Made by a program: the position numbers and the translations under genes
The notes under the pieces: generated by a model
Database searches by the model: none
What the model saw: only the letters and a program-made list of their open reading frames with translations
Told to the model about the DNA's origin: nothing
Shown here: positions 39,527 through 49,157 of the stretch, in pieces
How the letters are laid out: each line of letters begins with the position of its first letter
Position numbering within the stretch: position 1 is the first letter of the stretch
Assembly (NCBI GenBank): GCA_900696515.1
Contig: CAADGK010000056.1
Coordinates: forward strand, 124,001 to 188,000
Source of the DNA: an uncultured Nitrosospira sp.
GTDB taxonomy: Bacteria; Nitrospirota; Nitrospiria; Nitrospirales; Nitrospiraceae
Length of the DNA stretch: 64,000 nucleotides
Direction: 5' to 3'

Positions 39527-40222
39527 CTATTTGAGGAGCCGCAGCAGCTCCGTAATCTGTTTGCCGAGCGTTTGGATTGCCAGCCTCTTCGCTTCGTGCA
39601 ATGGGGTATTGTCTTCAAGGAAGGCCGCAGCCCCTGTGACCTTCGATTGCCCTTCAGTTGTTTGGATGGGCATGTGCCAGTCAGAGCGTACGGCTAAGAG
39701 GTGTGCTGTGGCCATCACGAGGACATCGCTTTCGGTGCCGGGAACGAGATAGGCTCCGATGAGGGTCGGGTACAACCAGGCCAAGTAGTTGTTGTACCGG
39801 TCGACGGCGGCCATCCCGTCAATGATGACCACGAGGTCGGCTCCAAACCGGCCCCCCGCTTGCCGGATCCCCTTGATATCATCACTCCGCAAGGTGACAT
39901 CCATCAGCACGAATGTATCAGTGAGGAGCTGTTCGTCTCGTAGTGGAGCCAACTCGAAGAGCAGGTGGTCCCGATCCGCACTCAGCCATTGGATCTTTTT
40001 GATGGATGGGGTATCGGGAACATCGTGTGTGGCAAAGAAGACCCCGAGGCGAAACGGTGGTGAGGGGCGAGGGCTCTGAGGCGAGCGCGGTTGGTTGTCT
40101 GGGATTGAGGGAGGGGCGACCTGAAGCCGCTCGCTCATCGCTGCTCGGTCGAAGCCCTGGCTGCTTGTGCATCCCGCCGAGAGAAGCAAGATGAGCGGTA
40201 CGATGATGTTGGCCATCGGCAT
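39527..40222 (-). CDS. Lipoprotein of unknown function
   Basis: 231 aa with a lipobox LSAGC (Cys at about 18). A Pro-rich linker (about residues 38-56) is partly encoded by the ccctcgcccctcacc type of repeat that also occurs elsewhere in the window. The mature domain includes FGADLVVIIDGMAAVDRYNNYLA and a helical C-terminus. It recalls the rhombotarget-type lipoproteins, but I cannot confirm that. It lies opposite the beta-barrel gene. Confidence 0.6.
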   Translation of the reverse strand: MPMANIIVPLILLLSAGCTSSQGFDRAAMSERLQVAPPSIPDNQPRSPQSPRPSPPFRLGVFFATHDVPDTPSIKKIQWLSADRDHLLFELAPLRDEQLLTDTFVLMDVTLRSDDIKGIRQAGGRFGADLVVIIDGMAAVDRYNNYLAWLYPTLIGAYLVPGTESDVLVMATAHLLAVRSDWHMPIQTTEGQSKVTGAAAFLEDNTPLHEAKRLAIQTLGKQITELLRLLK

Positions 40223-40294
40223 CAGCGGGTTCTCGCGTGCATTTATAGCTGGAGCAGCCCATTCCCGGCAATCGCGACACTCAATGGACCGGCA

Positions 40295-40783
40295 TTACTC
40301 CACGATGGGCAGAATGCGATCTGCCACCGCCTGTACGACCGCCTCATCGTCGGTCACCGCTTTCGGACCCTTGAAGCTCAGAATCGTTCCTCCGTGACTT
40401 GGTGCCTGGATCGTGGCGCCGACCTCAACCCGATCGCCGTCTTCCACTTCCGGGTCTCGGACGATCGGTTTGCCGCAGATCCCCAAAACGGCTACTGACA
40501 GAGTTGCCTCGTCCTCTTCCAGGCGGAACAGGTAGGCGCCATAACAAGGATCCCCGTTCGCCACGGTGTACGGGGCCAGCGACTGCACGTCTCGTACGGT
40601 GCCCCGCACGATTACATGCCGCAGATGGTAGACCCTCGGTTCTTCGAGGATCTGGTGGATACTGACGGGCTCCTCGGCCCAGACCAACGTCGAGGACAGG
40701 ACCGAGGCAAAGAGCGTAAGGGGACGGAGGTAATACGGGGCAGACCAAATCATGAGTGGAAACTGCATGAATGTTCGCGGCAT
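40295..40783 (-). CDS. Secreted small-domain protein (possible OB fold)
   Basis: 162 aa from ATG at 40783, which puts the signal peptide first (YLRPLTLFASVLSSTLVWA). The mature part has VIVRGTVRDVQSLAPYTVANGD and YLFRLEEDEATLSVAVLG with two Cys, a pattern like small periplasmic OB-fold proteins. No function assigned. Confidence 0.55.
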   Translation of the reverse strand: MPRTFMQFPLMIWSAPYYLRPLTLFASVLSSTLVWAEEPVSIHQILEEPRVYHLRHVIVRGTVRDVQSLAPYTVANGDPCYGAYLFRLEEDEATLSVAVLGICGKPIVRDPEVEDGDRVEVGATIQAPSHGGTILSFKGPKAVTDDEAVVQAVADRILPIVE

Positions 40784-40878
40784 TCTATCATGTTCTTCGT
40801 GTGAAACCTGCAGCGGCTTTCTCTTGCACACCCGCCTCGTTATAATCCGACCTCGTTGAAACAAGGAGGATCACGCGT

Positions 40879-42246
40879 ATGGGACATGAGCAACGACTCC
40901 AGGCCTTTATCGCGGAGACGCGGCCCAAGTTTGAGGATCTCTTGGGCCAGATGGTGGAGGTGCCGTCGATCAGTATGGATTCATCACGCGCGGGCGACAT
41001 GCGACGCATGGCTGAGCTTGCGAAACAGTATCTCGGCGACTTGGGGGCTGATCCGCACATCGTCGAGACCGGCGGAGCCCCTATCGTTTCGGGAGGCTGG
41101 ACTGCGGGGGCGGAGTATCCCACTGTGACGATCTATAATCATCTGGATGTGCAGCCGGCGCAGGAGCCTGAGTGGAAACAGGCTCCGTTCGCGTTTCGGA
41201 ATGATCGCGGGATGTACCATGGTCGGGGGGCGACGGATGACAAGGGGCCGGCTCTTACGGCGTTGTTCGGTGCGAAATATGCGGTTGAGCAGGGGGTGCC
41301 GATCAATATCCGGTTCTTGTGGGAACTCGAAGAAGAGATCGGCAGTCCGCATTTTCGCGCGGGCCTCAAGGACCGTACGGCGATTCCGAGGCCGGACTCG
41401 GTCATCGTGTCGGATACGATCTGGATCGCCAAGGGACGGCCGGCCGTTCCCTATGGGTTACGTGGCCTGCTCGGCGCCCGTCTGGTCTTGCGTACCGGGG
41501 AGAAGGACGCGCATTCCGGTGTCACGGGAGGGGCGGCCCGTAACCCCCTGGCTGAGCTGATGGAGGTGGCAACCTCGTGTGTCGATGCGCGAACCGGGAG
41601 AGTGAAGATTCCCGGTTTCTATGATGAGGTGGTGGAACCCACGAAGGCTGAGATCCAGAGCTTCCTGAAGTCCGGTTTCCGGGTCAAGGATTTCAAAGAG
41701 GCCTACGGGTTCCGTTCGCTACGGGTTCAGGACCCCGCCGATGTCCTGAGGCGGATTTGGGCCTCGCCGACGTTCGAAATTCACGGTCTCAGCGGTGGCT
41801 ACCATGGCGAGGGTGTGAAGACCATCGTACCCGGCCATGCCGAGCTGAAGGTCAGCATGCGGCTGGTTCCCAACCAGGTACCGGAGCGGGTGTTTGCCCT
41901 CTTCAAGAAACACGTCGCCAAGATCAATCCGACCATCAAGGTAGAGCGGGAAGGGATGCTTCACCCATTTAAGGGGAGTTTCGCCGGCCCTTACGTGGAT
42001 TGTGTGAAACGGGCCGTGAAGGCGGGATTCGGAAAAGAGCCAGCCTTTGTGCGAGAAGGCGGGTCGATCGGAGCGGTCGTCACGATGCAGAATCTGTGGA
42101 AGGTGCCGATCCTATTTCTGGGCTTGAGCCTACCGGAACATGGCTACCACGCTCCCAACGAGTATTTCGATTGGGGGCAAGCTTCCGGTGGCATGAAGGC
42201 ATTCGCTCGTTATTTCGAAGAGTTAGCACGGCTTGGCAAGGGCTAG
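40879..42246 (+). CDS. M20-family metallopeptidase (dipeptidase/deacylase type)
   Basis: 455 aa with an AAGGAGG ribosome-binding site upstream of ATG at 40879. M20 metal and catalytic signatures are present: YNHLDVQP (His-x-Asp), GRGATDDKG (Asp), ELEEEIGS (Glu pair), and the C-terminal SLPEHGYHAPNE. The lid domain is intact. The carnosinase-like branch fits best. Substrate not determined. Confidence 0.85.
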   Translation: MGHEQRLQAFIAETRPKFEDLLGQMVEVPSISMDSSRAGDMRRMAELAKQYLGDLGADPHIVETGGAPIVSGGWTAGAEYPTVTIYNHLDVQPAQEPEWKQAPFAFRNDRGMYHGRGATDDKGPALTALFGAKYAVEQGVPINIRFLWELEEEIGSPHFRAGLKDRTAIPRPDSVIVSDTIWIAKGRPAVPYGLRGLLGARLVLRTGEKDAHSGVTGGAARNPLAELMEVATSCVDARTGRVKIPGFYDEVVEPTKAEIQSFLKSGFRVKDFKEAYGFRSLRVQDPADVLRRIWASPTFEIHGLSGGYHGEGVKTIVPGHAELKVSMRLVPNQVPERVFALFKKHVAKINPTIKVEREGMLHPFKGSFAGPYVDCVKRAVKAGFGKEPAFVREGGSIGAVVTMQNLWKVPILFLGLSLPEHGYHAPNEYFDWGQASGGMKAFARYFEELARLGKG

Positions 42247-42526
42247 GGACATGATATAGCTCTAATTGTGTACGCCGAGGAAGGACCTACAAGGGTCAGT
42301 TTTGAACAGGGTTTCACAAAAATTGGATGATGGAGTTGATTTTGCTGGAATGATGGGCACAAAGTTCTCGCCTCTTGACGGATTTCGTCTTATAAATCAT
42401 TGAAAATATGAATGAATAAATAAAAATCATATATCTGGCCGGGCATGGAAGTTGCTGGTTCTATGATGGTGGTCAGTATGGGCATGGTTGATTGTAGAGG
42501 GACTGGTTGGGTATCCTGACCAGCCT
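42247..42526. other. Intergenic region before cutA
   Basis: About 280 bases, somewhat AT-rich (42360-42430). No gene recognised; no clear promoter called. Confidence 0.4.
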
Positions 42527-42859
42527 ATGAGCGGAGAATCAGCTGGTACAGTTGTTGTCGTCCTGGTGAGCACGGCGAGCCAGGAGGAAGCAGGAAAAAT
42601 CACTGATCTGGTGGTACAGTCTCGGCTAGCGGCTTGTGCATCAACCATTCCCACCGTCCGATCTACCTACTGGTGGGAGGGAAAGATTGTGAACGATCAG
42701 GAATCGCTTATCTTCATGAAAACAACGTCCGATAAAGTCTTGGCTCTTCAAGAGGCGATTCGAAAGGTTCACTCATATAAAGTTCCGGAAATTATAGCTA
42801 TTCCAGTTGAACATGGATTTCAGCCGTACCTTGACTGGGTTCGGAGCGAGGTGTCCTAG
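42527..42859 (+). CDS. cutA: Divalent-cation tolerance protein CutA1
   Basis: 110 aa from ATG at 42527; an upstream in-frame start adds residues outside the fold. It has the CutA ferredoxin-like fold: VVVVLVSTASQEEAGKIT, STYWWEGKIVNDQESLIFMKT and the C-terminal VPEIIAIPVEHGFQPYLDWV. It forms trimers linked to copper tolerance in some bacteria. Confidence 0.92.
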   Translation: MSGESAGTVVVVLVSTASQEEAGKITDLVVQSRLAACASTIPTVRSTYWWEGKIVNDQESLIFMKTTSDKVLALQEAIRKVHSYKVPEIIAIPVEHGFQPYLDWVRSEVS

Positions 42860-42990
42860 GTCATAGGGTTGAGATGACTCTAGGGGTATACCGGTTTTTA
42901 GGGGGGTTGACCGGGAGGAAGAGAAGTCGGTAACGTGGCCGTCTCTACCGGGTTCACCAACCGGGATCAATTGGCAGGGGGGCGATTCAT

Positions 42991-44016
42991 ATGGCTCAGA
43001 CAACGAATCAAGACGGCGGGACCTATACGGTTGTCGTCTTTCGAGGGTCCACGGCAAAGCCGCTGCGCTTCAGTTTTTCGAAAAAGCTTCTCCGGACACT
43101 GCTGACCTGTGTCGGCCTCATTGTTGTTGCTGATTTGCTCGTCGTTTCCCACTATGTCGTGAGGACGGGGGAAGTGTGGGAACTGTCTGCGTTCCGAACG
43201 GAAGCGATGAGTGCGCGTGAGCAGACTGCGGCGTTCACGGCGGCCATTGATGATCTCAAGAAGCGAATCGGGGCCATGAACGAGGTCAATCAACGACTTC
43301 GGGTCATGCTGGGGATCGAGGTTCCCAAGTCAGGCGATATGGTGAATGGCCGAGGTGGTGAGGATGTTCCTCTTCTTGACGGAGGGGCCATGCCTGGCCT
43401 CAATGGAAGTGTGAGTTCGGGGCCGGCTGGTTCGGGAAGTTCTAAAGACAGCGGAGAGGGGGCCAGCCAGATTTCAGCTGCGACCGTTGACCAGTCCAAA
43501 GATCATCTTGAAGCCGTTGCTGCGGTGAAGGATGGCCTGGAGTGGCTTTCAAAGGCAGCCACGACCCAGGAGCGTATTTTGTCGGAGTTATCGGAGGCCG
43601 CGGAGCAACGGTCCTCCCGATGGGCTTCGACGCCGTCCATTTGGCCGGTGAAGGGGTGGGTGACATCAGGGTTTGGTCCTCGGGTCTCTCCCTTCACGGA
43701 GAAGCCGGCGTGGCATGACGGGTTGGACATCGGTGCGGCTCCCAATACTCCGGTTCGTGCACCGGCTCAAGGCCGGGTGACCTCAGTAGGCTATGATCCG
43801 AAACTCGGGAATATGGTCCGCGTCGACCATGGGTTTGGAGTTGAAACGCTCTACGGGCATTTGGCCAAGGCTTTGGTCAAGGAAGGTCAGAGAGTCGATC
43901 GTGGCGATGTCATTGCGCTGGTCGGCAGTTCGGGCCTGTCGACAGGCCCGCACCTGCACTACATGGTGAAGCTGAACGGCCAGGCGCTTGATCCCACCAA
44001 GTACATCTTAGAGTAG
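42991..44016 (+). CDS. M23 peptidase, membrane-anchored cell-wall hydrolase
   Basis: 341 aa. It has one N-terminal transmembrane helix (about residues 28-52), a coiled-coil middle (70-210), and a C-terminal LytM domain with HDGLDIGAAPNTPVRAP and GPHLHYMVKLNG (zinc His/Asp set present). It is predicted to cut peptidoglycan cross-links from the inner membrane during cell growth or division. It may be an EnvC- or NlpD-like regulator if the catalytic site is weak; the visible ligands look intact. Confidence 0.9.
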   Translation: MAQTTNQDGGTYTVVVFRGSTAKPLRFSFSKKLLRTLLTCVGLIVVADLLVVSHYVVRTGEVWELSAFRTEAMSAREQTAAFTAAIDDLKKRIGAMNEVNQRLRVMLGIEVPKSGDMVNGRGGEDVPLLDGGAMPGLNGSVSSGPAGSGSSKDSGEGASQISAATVDQSKDHLEAVAAVKDGLEWLSKAATTQERILSELSEAAEQRSSRWASTPSIWPVKGWVTSGFGPRVSPFTEKPAWHDGLDIGAAPNTPVRAPAQGRVTSVGYDPKLGNMVRVDHGFGVETLYGHLAKALVKEGQRVDRGDVIALVGSSGLSTGPHLHYMVKLNGQALDPTKYILE

Positions 44017-44174
44017 TAAACCGAGGAAGGCTCCCGAACCCCTTCCCGTCGCTCGTTGGTTCCTTGCTCTCTTTGTAACGTACGACGTTCGACCTGCTTC
44101 TGCTCTCCATCCCTACGCGAATAGTGTTATACTCCGGCCCTGTGTGATTTAGCTCAAGCCAGAATGAGTGCCTC

Positions 44175-45857
44175 TTGACCGACCTAGAAATCGCTCAGTC
44201 AGTCACCCCTCGTCCCATTCTCGACATTGGGACCCAACTTGGCATCCGTGCCGAAGAGCTGACCTGTTATGGACGGGATAAGGCAAAGCTCTCTCCGGAG
44301 ATTTTGACCCGTCTCAACGCTGCACCTACGGGACATTATGTCCTCGTCACGGCGATCAATCCGACGCCGTTGGGCGAGGGAAAAACGACGACGTCGATCG
44401 GACTTGCCATGGGGCTTGCCCGGCTCGGACATCGTGCGGCTCTCACCTTGCGACAACCGTCGCTGGGTCCGGTGTTCGGCGTGAAGGGCGGAGGCACGGG
44501 TGGCGGGCATGCCCAGGTAGTTCCCATGGAAGACATCAATCTTCACCTGACCGGAGACGCCCATGCGGTGGCTGCCGGTCACAATCTGCTCTCTGCGTTC
44601 GTGGACAATCACCTGTTTCATGGAAACCGGCTTTCTATTGATCCACACACCATCACCTGGCCTCGCACATTGAACGTCAATGATCGGGCGCTTCGGGAAA
44701 TTGCATTGGGAGAGGGGACGGGCGGACGCCACGGTCAATTTGTCATTACCGAGGCATCGGAGATCATGGCGGTTCTGGCCTTGGCAAAGGACCATCGGGA
44801 TCTCCGGGAGCGTCTCCGTCGCATCGTCGTCGGGCTGACGACATCCGGACAGCCGGTCAGGGCCGACGAGCTCGGCTGTGTCGGCGCAATGGAGGTCCTG
44901 CTGAAGGACGCGTTAAAGCCGAATTTGGTTCAAACCTTGGAAGGAACTCCGGCGTTTGTGCATACGGGTCCGTTCGGGAATATCGCCCACGGGAACTGTT
45001 CGATCATTTCCGACGCGATTGCGTTGCGGTGCGCCGATTTCGTTGTCACGGAAGCAGGGTTCGGGAGTGATCTTGGGGCGGAGAAGTTCTTTAACATCAA
45101 GTGCCGGATCTCAGGGTACACACCGGCCGCAGCGGTGGTCGTCGCGACGTTGCGGGCGCTGAAGCTTCATGGCGGGGGAGGTCCGGCAAAAGCGGGCGTG
45201 CCACTCCCTACAAGTCTCACGGGTCCGAACCAGGAAGCCTTGTCAAAGGGCATCGCCAATTTGGAACAGCATGTGGCCAATGTGCGGGCACACGGGGTAC
45301 CGGTGGTTGTTGCGGTGAATGCCTTCAAGGACGATCCACAGGATGAACTGGACTGGGTGCGCGAGCAATCAATGAAGATGGGAGCCGTGGATGCCGCCGT
45401 CTCAACCCATTGGACGGACGGAGGCAGAGGGGCGGAACAGCTCGCAGTCGCTGTGGCGAAAGCGGTCCGGACACCGGGCCGATTCACGCATCTTTATGAC
45501 GTGTCTTGGCCGATCAAAAAAAAGATCGAAACGATCGCGATGAGAATGTATGGAGCGGCGGGAGTTCAATTCGAGCCGGAGGCCGAACGACAGATAGAGC
45601 GGGCCGAGGCTCTCGGCTATGGCAACCTGCCGGTTTGTATGGCGAAGACCCCCCTCTCGCTCTCTCACGACTCGACACTCAAGGGGAGACCGACAGGATT
45701 TATCGTTCCGATCAAAGAACTCAGAATCCTTGCCGGGGCTGGATTTGTGACGGCCGTCTGCTCAGGGATTCAGTTGATGCCGGGGTTACCGAAGAAACCG
45801 GCCGGTGAACGCATCAGCCTTGATACGAGCAGTGGGAAAATTGTCGGGCTGTCATAA
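44175..45857 (+). CDS. fhs: Formate-tetrahydrofolate ligase
   Basis: 560 aa from TTG at 44175. It has the P-loop TPLGEGKTTTSIGL (about residues 62-75) and the family blocks GVKGGGTGGGHAQV and DINLHLTGD. It makes 10-formyl-THF from formate, linking one-carbon metabolism to folate. The stop is followed directly by a 64-bp hairpin-type repeat. Confidence 0.97.
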   Translation: MTDLEIAQSVTPRPILDIGTQLGIRAEELTCYGRDKAKLSPEILTRLNAAPTGHYVLVTAINPTPLGEGKTTTSIGLAMGLARLGHRAALTLRQPSLGPVFGVKGGGTGGGHAQVVPMEDINLHLTGDAHAVAAGHNLLSAFVDNHLFHGNRLSIDPHTITWPRTLNVNDRALREIALGEGTGGRHGQFVITEASEIMAVLALAKDHRDLRERLRRIVVGLTTSGQPVRADELGCVGAMEVLLKDALKPNLVQTLEGTPAFVHTGPFGNIAHGNCSIISDAIALRCADFVVTEAGFGSDLGAEKFFNIKCRISGYTPAAAVVVATLRALKLHGGGGPAKAGVPLPTSLTGPNQEALSKGIANLEQHVANVRAHGVPVVVAVNAFKDDPQDELDWVREQSMKMGAVDAAVSTHWTDGGRGAEQLAVAVAKAVRTPGRFTHLYDVSWPIKKKIETIAMRMYGAAGVQFEPEAERQIERAEALGYGNLPVCMAKTPLSLSHDSTLKGRPTGFIVPIKELRILAGAGFVTAVCSGIQLMPGLPKKPAGERISLDTSSGKIVGLS

Positions 45858-45921
45858 CAGGATGTTGAAGAACGCTTCCGGCGTTGTTCTCGCATCGCCG
45901 GACCGTCTTTTGAACATCCTG
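45858..45921. repeat. REP-like hairpin directly after the fhs stop
   Basis: Begins caggatgtt (45858-45866) and ends aacatcctg (45913-45921), a perfect 9-bp inverted repeat, with gaacgcttccggcgttgttc and cgcatcgccgg in the loop. The next gene on the opposite strand ends at 45945. Confidence 0.7.
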
Positions 45922-45944
45922 CAGGCGCGTATGTCCGTTATAAG

Positions 45945-46805
45945 TCAGCGCTGCTTCAGATATCGGAAAAATTCCGAATCCGGACTCATCACCAGCGTCG
46001 AGCCGTCCTTGAACGCGCTTTTGTAGGCTTCCATCGAACGCGTGAACTCGAAAAACTTCAGGTCCTGCCGGTAGGCATCGGCGTAGACTCGAAACGCTTT
46101 GGCGTCACCGGCGCCGCGAAGTTCCTCGGACTCTTTGTAGGCTTGTGCGAGGATAATTTCCCGGTCTTTTTCCGCTTCTGAGCGAATCTTCTGCGCTTCC
46201 TCCGCGCCTTCGGCCCGATATTGCTTGGCCTGGCGCTCCCGTTCCGCCTGCATGCGCGCAAAGACGGCTTTCTCGTTCTGTTCCGGCAAATCGGCTCGCT
46301 TGATCCGCACATCCTGAATGTCGATGCCGTACACCGCGGCCTTTTCTTTCGCACGCTCGGTGACGACCCGCATGATATCCGCTCTCGTGCTCGACACAAT
46401 TTCGAGCAGTTCGTGCCGGCCCAATTCCACGCGGAGTTCGGAGTAGATGATATCGTGCAGTCGTTGGAGTGCGCCTCGTTGGCTCTGGAAGTTCTGGTAC
46501 ACTTTGAGCGGGTCGACAATGCGCCATTTCGCAAAGTTATCCAGCAACAGCGTCTTCTTGTCCGACGTAATGACGTCCTGGGCATTCGAGTCATAATCCA
46601 ACAGCCGTTTGTCGAAGTACGTGACTTCCTGGACGAACGGGACTTTCATGTAGAGCCCCGGTTCGGTGATGTTCCGAACGGGTTTCCCCAGTTGGACGAC
46701 GATCGCGGTCTGGATGACGTCCACGACGAAGAGCGGCGAGGCTCCGAGGACAAACAACCCCACGATGACGGCGAGGAGGACCATCACCAGTCCCTGTTTG
46801 GTCAT
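45945..46805 (-). CDS. hflC: HflC, FtsH-regulating membrane protein
   Basis: 286 aa SPFH-domain protein with one N-terminal transmembrane helix (residues about 5-25) and the stomatin-like core (VVQLGKPVRNITEPGLY, RADIMRVVTERAKEK), then a coiled-coil AEAEKDREI-like stretch. It forms the HflKC complex that surrounds the FtsH protease. The start overlaps the hflK stop by ATGA. Confidence 0.95.
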   Translation of the reverse strand: MTKQGLVMVLLAVIVGLFVLGASPLFVVDVIQTAIVVQLGKPVRNITEPGLYMKVPFVQEVTYFDKRLLDYDSNAQDVITSDKKTLLLDNFAKWRIVDPLKVYQNFQSQRGALQRLHDIIYSELRVELGRHELLEIVSSTRADIMRVVTERAKEKAAVYGIDIQDVRIKRADLPEQNEKAVFARMQAERERQAKQYRAEGAEEAQKIRSEAEKDREIILAQAYKESEELRGAGDAKAFRVYADAYRQDLKFFEFTRSMEAYKSAFKDGSTLVMSPDSEFFRYLKQR

Positions 46806-47929
46806 GATCGGGCCCCCCTTTGTTTCATCGTCGGAGACGGATCGGTACGAGTCTCCTCCGTTTCCGGTTGCGGGGCGGTTCTGGCTCCGGTCATGGAAGG
46901 CGGCTTGCCATGACGATCCAACGGCAGATACGGCAGCAACCGCTCGCCGCCTTTCCCGTCGATGATGATCTTCTCCATATTCGGGAGGATTTCCTCCATG
47001 GTTTCGATGTAGATCCGCTTACTGATCACATCCTTCGCCTGGTTGTACTCTTTTAAGGTCGCCAGGAATCGGTTGGTTTCTCCCTGGGCGCGATTGACGC
47101 GGGCCTGTGCGAACCCCTTGGCGCGGTTGACGAGTTCCGCGGCTTCACCCTTCGCCCTCGGGATAATGTCGTTGCGATACCCTTGAGCCTGATTGATGAG
47201 TTTTTCCCGATCTTCCTTGGCGTTCGTCACGTCTTTGAACGCGGCCGCGACCGCTTCCGGGGGATCCACGTCTTGCAGCTGCACCGCGGCGATCTGCACA
47301 CCGGAGTGGTACTGATCCAGAATCGTTTGCAGGAGCGTCATGGTGTCCTGTTGAATCACGGCTTTCCCGGTGGTCAAGGCCTCGTCGATCTTGCTCTTGC
47401 CGACCACTTCCCGCATGGAGGCTTCCGCCGCCTTGCCGATGGTCTCATGGATATCCGCGACGTTGAACAGGAACTCGCCGGCTTCTTTGATCTTGTACTG
47501 AACGATAAATTCAATGGCCAGAATGTTCATATCACCGGTCAACATCAAGGCTTCCTGGGGCACCATCTGCTGGCGACCCTGCTGACTGGTGCGGAAGCCG
47601 ACCTCGACACGGTAGAGTTTTGCGACCTTGGGTTGGAGGACGGTTTCAGCAAACGGGATTTTGAAATGGGGACCAGGCTCGACGGTTCGAACCGGCACTC
47701 CGAATCGCTTGACGACACCTTCCTCGTCCGGCGCGACGATAAACACCGCCTGCCAGACGAACAGGATCACCACCGCCGCGATCACAAGATTCAGGATCCC
47801 GCCGGACGGGAGGAGACTTTTGAATCCGCCGGGGGGAAAGAGATCTTTCAGTTGAGACTGCGCCTGCTTGAGCGCGTCCTCAAGCGGATCGGGCTTCTTG
47901 CCCCACGGATCTTTTGGGTCCCAGACCAT
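46802..47929 (-). CDS. hflK: HflK, FtsH-regulating membrane protein
   Basis: 375 aa with a short cytoplasmic N-terminus (MVWDPKDPWGKKPDPLEDAL), one transmembrane helix (about 46-67), then the SPFH domain (VVKRFGVPVRTVEPGPHFKIP) and a long C-terminal coiled coil (about 240-320). Partner of HflC in the next position. Confidence 0.95.
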   Translation of the reverse strand: MVWDPKDPWGKKPDPLEDALKQAQSQLKDLFPPGGFKSLLPSGGILNLVIAAVVILFVWQAVFIVAPDEEGVVKRFGVPVRTVEPGPHFKIPFAETVLQPKVAKLYRVEVGFRTSQQGRQQMVPQEALMLTGDMNILAIEFIVQYKIKEAGEFLFNVADIHETIGKAAEASMREVVGKSKIDEALTTGKAVIQQDTMTLLQTILDQYHSGVQIAAVQLQDVDPPEAVAAAFKDVTNAKEDREKLINQAQGYRNDIIPRAKGEAAELVNRAKGFAQARVNRAQGETNRFLATLKEYNQAKDVISKRIYIETMEEILPNMEKIIIDGKGGERLLPYLPLDRHGKPPSMTGARTAPQPETEETRTDPSPTMKQRGARS

Positions 47930-48012
47930 AGCAGTATGTGTCCTATCCGACGGGTGATCGTACGTGGCAAATGGAGATGCACCTTAGCAGAGTGTGGCCA
48001 CGGTGACAAGCT

Positions 48013-49146
48013 CTACAGAGTCCTGGAAAAGAGAAAATAGGCCAGGCAGGCAAGGAATCCAGAAACGGGGACCGTCACTATCCAGGCAAGCACCATTTCT
48101 CGCACCGTCGTCCAGCGGATGGACGCATGCCCTCGCAGGAGACCAATTCCAACAATGGCGGAGCTGCTGACCTGCGTCGTCGAGACGGGCAAGCCGAGTA
48201 CTCCCGAGAGCATGACCAGAGACGAGGTGGTGAGATTGGCGGACAGCCCTTCCGCATGATTCATCGTGGTCACGCGTTCGGCGAGGACTGTCGTGACACG
48301 GCGCCCACCCCAATAGCTTCCGATACCCATGGCCATCGCCACTCCTGCGAACGTCAGCCCTTGCCAGGCCGTGTTGGGCCACATGGCCGTGGAACTTCCG
48401 AGGAGGAGCATCGCGGCGATCTTCGGTGCGTCGTTGGTCCCCCGTGCCAGCGAGGCGAGCCCGCTGGACAACCAATGGAGGGAATCCAGTCCGACGGTAG
48501 GACCCGACAGACCTGAACGTTCGCATTGCGATGGGACAGCCGTTACCGGGATGCCGATGCCTCCTGGCTGGAACAATGTCCGTGTGCAGCCCTGTGCATC
48601 GACCCTCACCAGGGCTCGGTAGCTCGGCATGATGCACACACAGACACCCTCCCAGCGTCCGGCGAGCGATTTAATGAGAGGATGAACGAACAACGAAAGG
48701 CCAAGCGCGAGAAACGGACTCAGCAACAGGGGGAGAGTGATTTTCTTCAAGACCGTTGACCAAATCAAACCCTCACTACCGAAGGCCAGCAGGCCCGCGC
48801 CGGCGAGGGAACCGGTCAGGGCGTGTGTCGTGGAAACCGGCAGCCCGGTCTTCGACGCAACGAGCACCCACAGGAAGGCCCCGCAGAGAATCGCGGGGGC
48901 CAGGGCGGAAGGGACGGCAAGATTCGGTTGAAACAGTCCGCTGCTGAAGGTCTTCACCATGGCCGTAGCGACCACGGCCGCAATGCCCGCACCGACCATC
49001 GTCCACGCGGTTCCCCAGGCAATGGCGGTTCGATAGGTCGTGACTCCGCTGCCGACCAAGGTGGCAACGGCTTTGGAGACGTCGTTCGTGCCGTTGGCAA
49101 GCGAGAGCATGAGGATCAGCACGAAGGTGAGAACGGAGTATTCCAT
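48013..49146 (-). CDS. pit: PiT-family inorganic phosphate transporter
   Basis: 377 aa from ATG at 49146, about ten transmembrane segments, with both PiT repeats: ANGTNDVSKAVATLVGSGV in the N-half and the LARGTNDAPKIAAMLLLGS block in the C-half. It transports phosphate with a cation and could also carry arsenate. It is the last gene of a run with arsM, arsR and arsS, 11 bases after the arsS stop. Confidence 0.92.
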   Translation of the reverse strand: MEYSVLTFVLILMLSLANGTNDVSKAVATLVGSGVTTYRTAIAWGTAWTMVGAGIAAVVATAMVKTFSSGLFQPNLAVPSALAPAILCGAFLWVLVASKTGLPVSTTHALTGSLAGAGLLAFGSEGLIWSTVLKKITLPLLLSPFLALGLSLFVHPLIKSLAGRWEGVCVCIMPSYRALVRVDAQGCTRTLFQPGGIGIPVTAVPSQCERSGLSGPTVGLDSLHWLSSGLASLARGTNDAPKIAAMLLLGSSTAMWPNTAWQGLTFAGVAMAMGIGSYWGGRRVTTVLAERVTTMNHAEGLSANLTTSSLVMLSGVLGLPVSTTQVSSSAIVGIGLLRGHASIRWTTVREMVLAWIVTVPVSGFLACLAYFLFSRTL

Positions 49147-49157
49147 GATCGGTTCTC

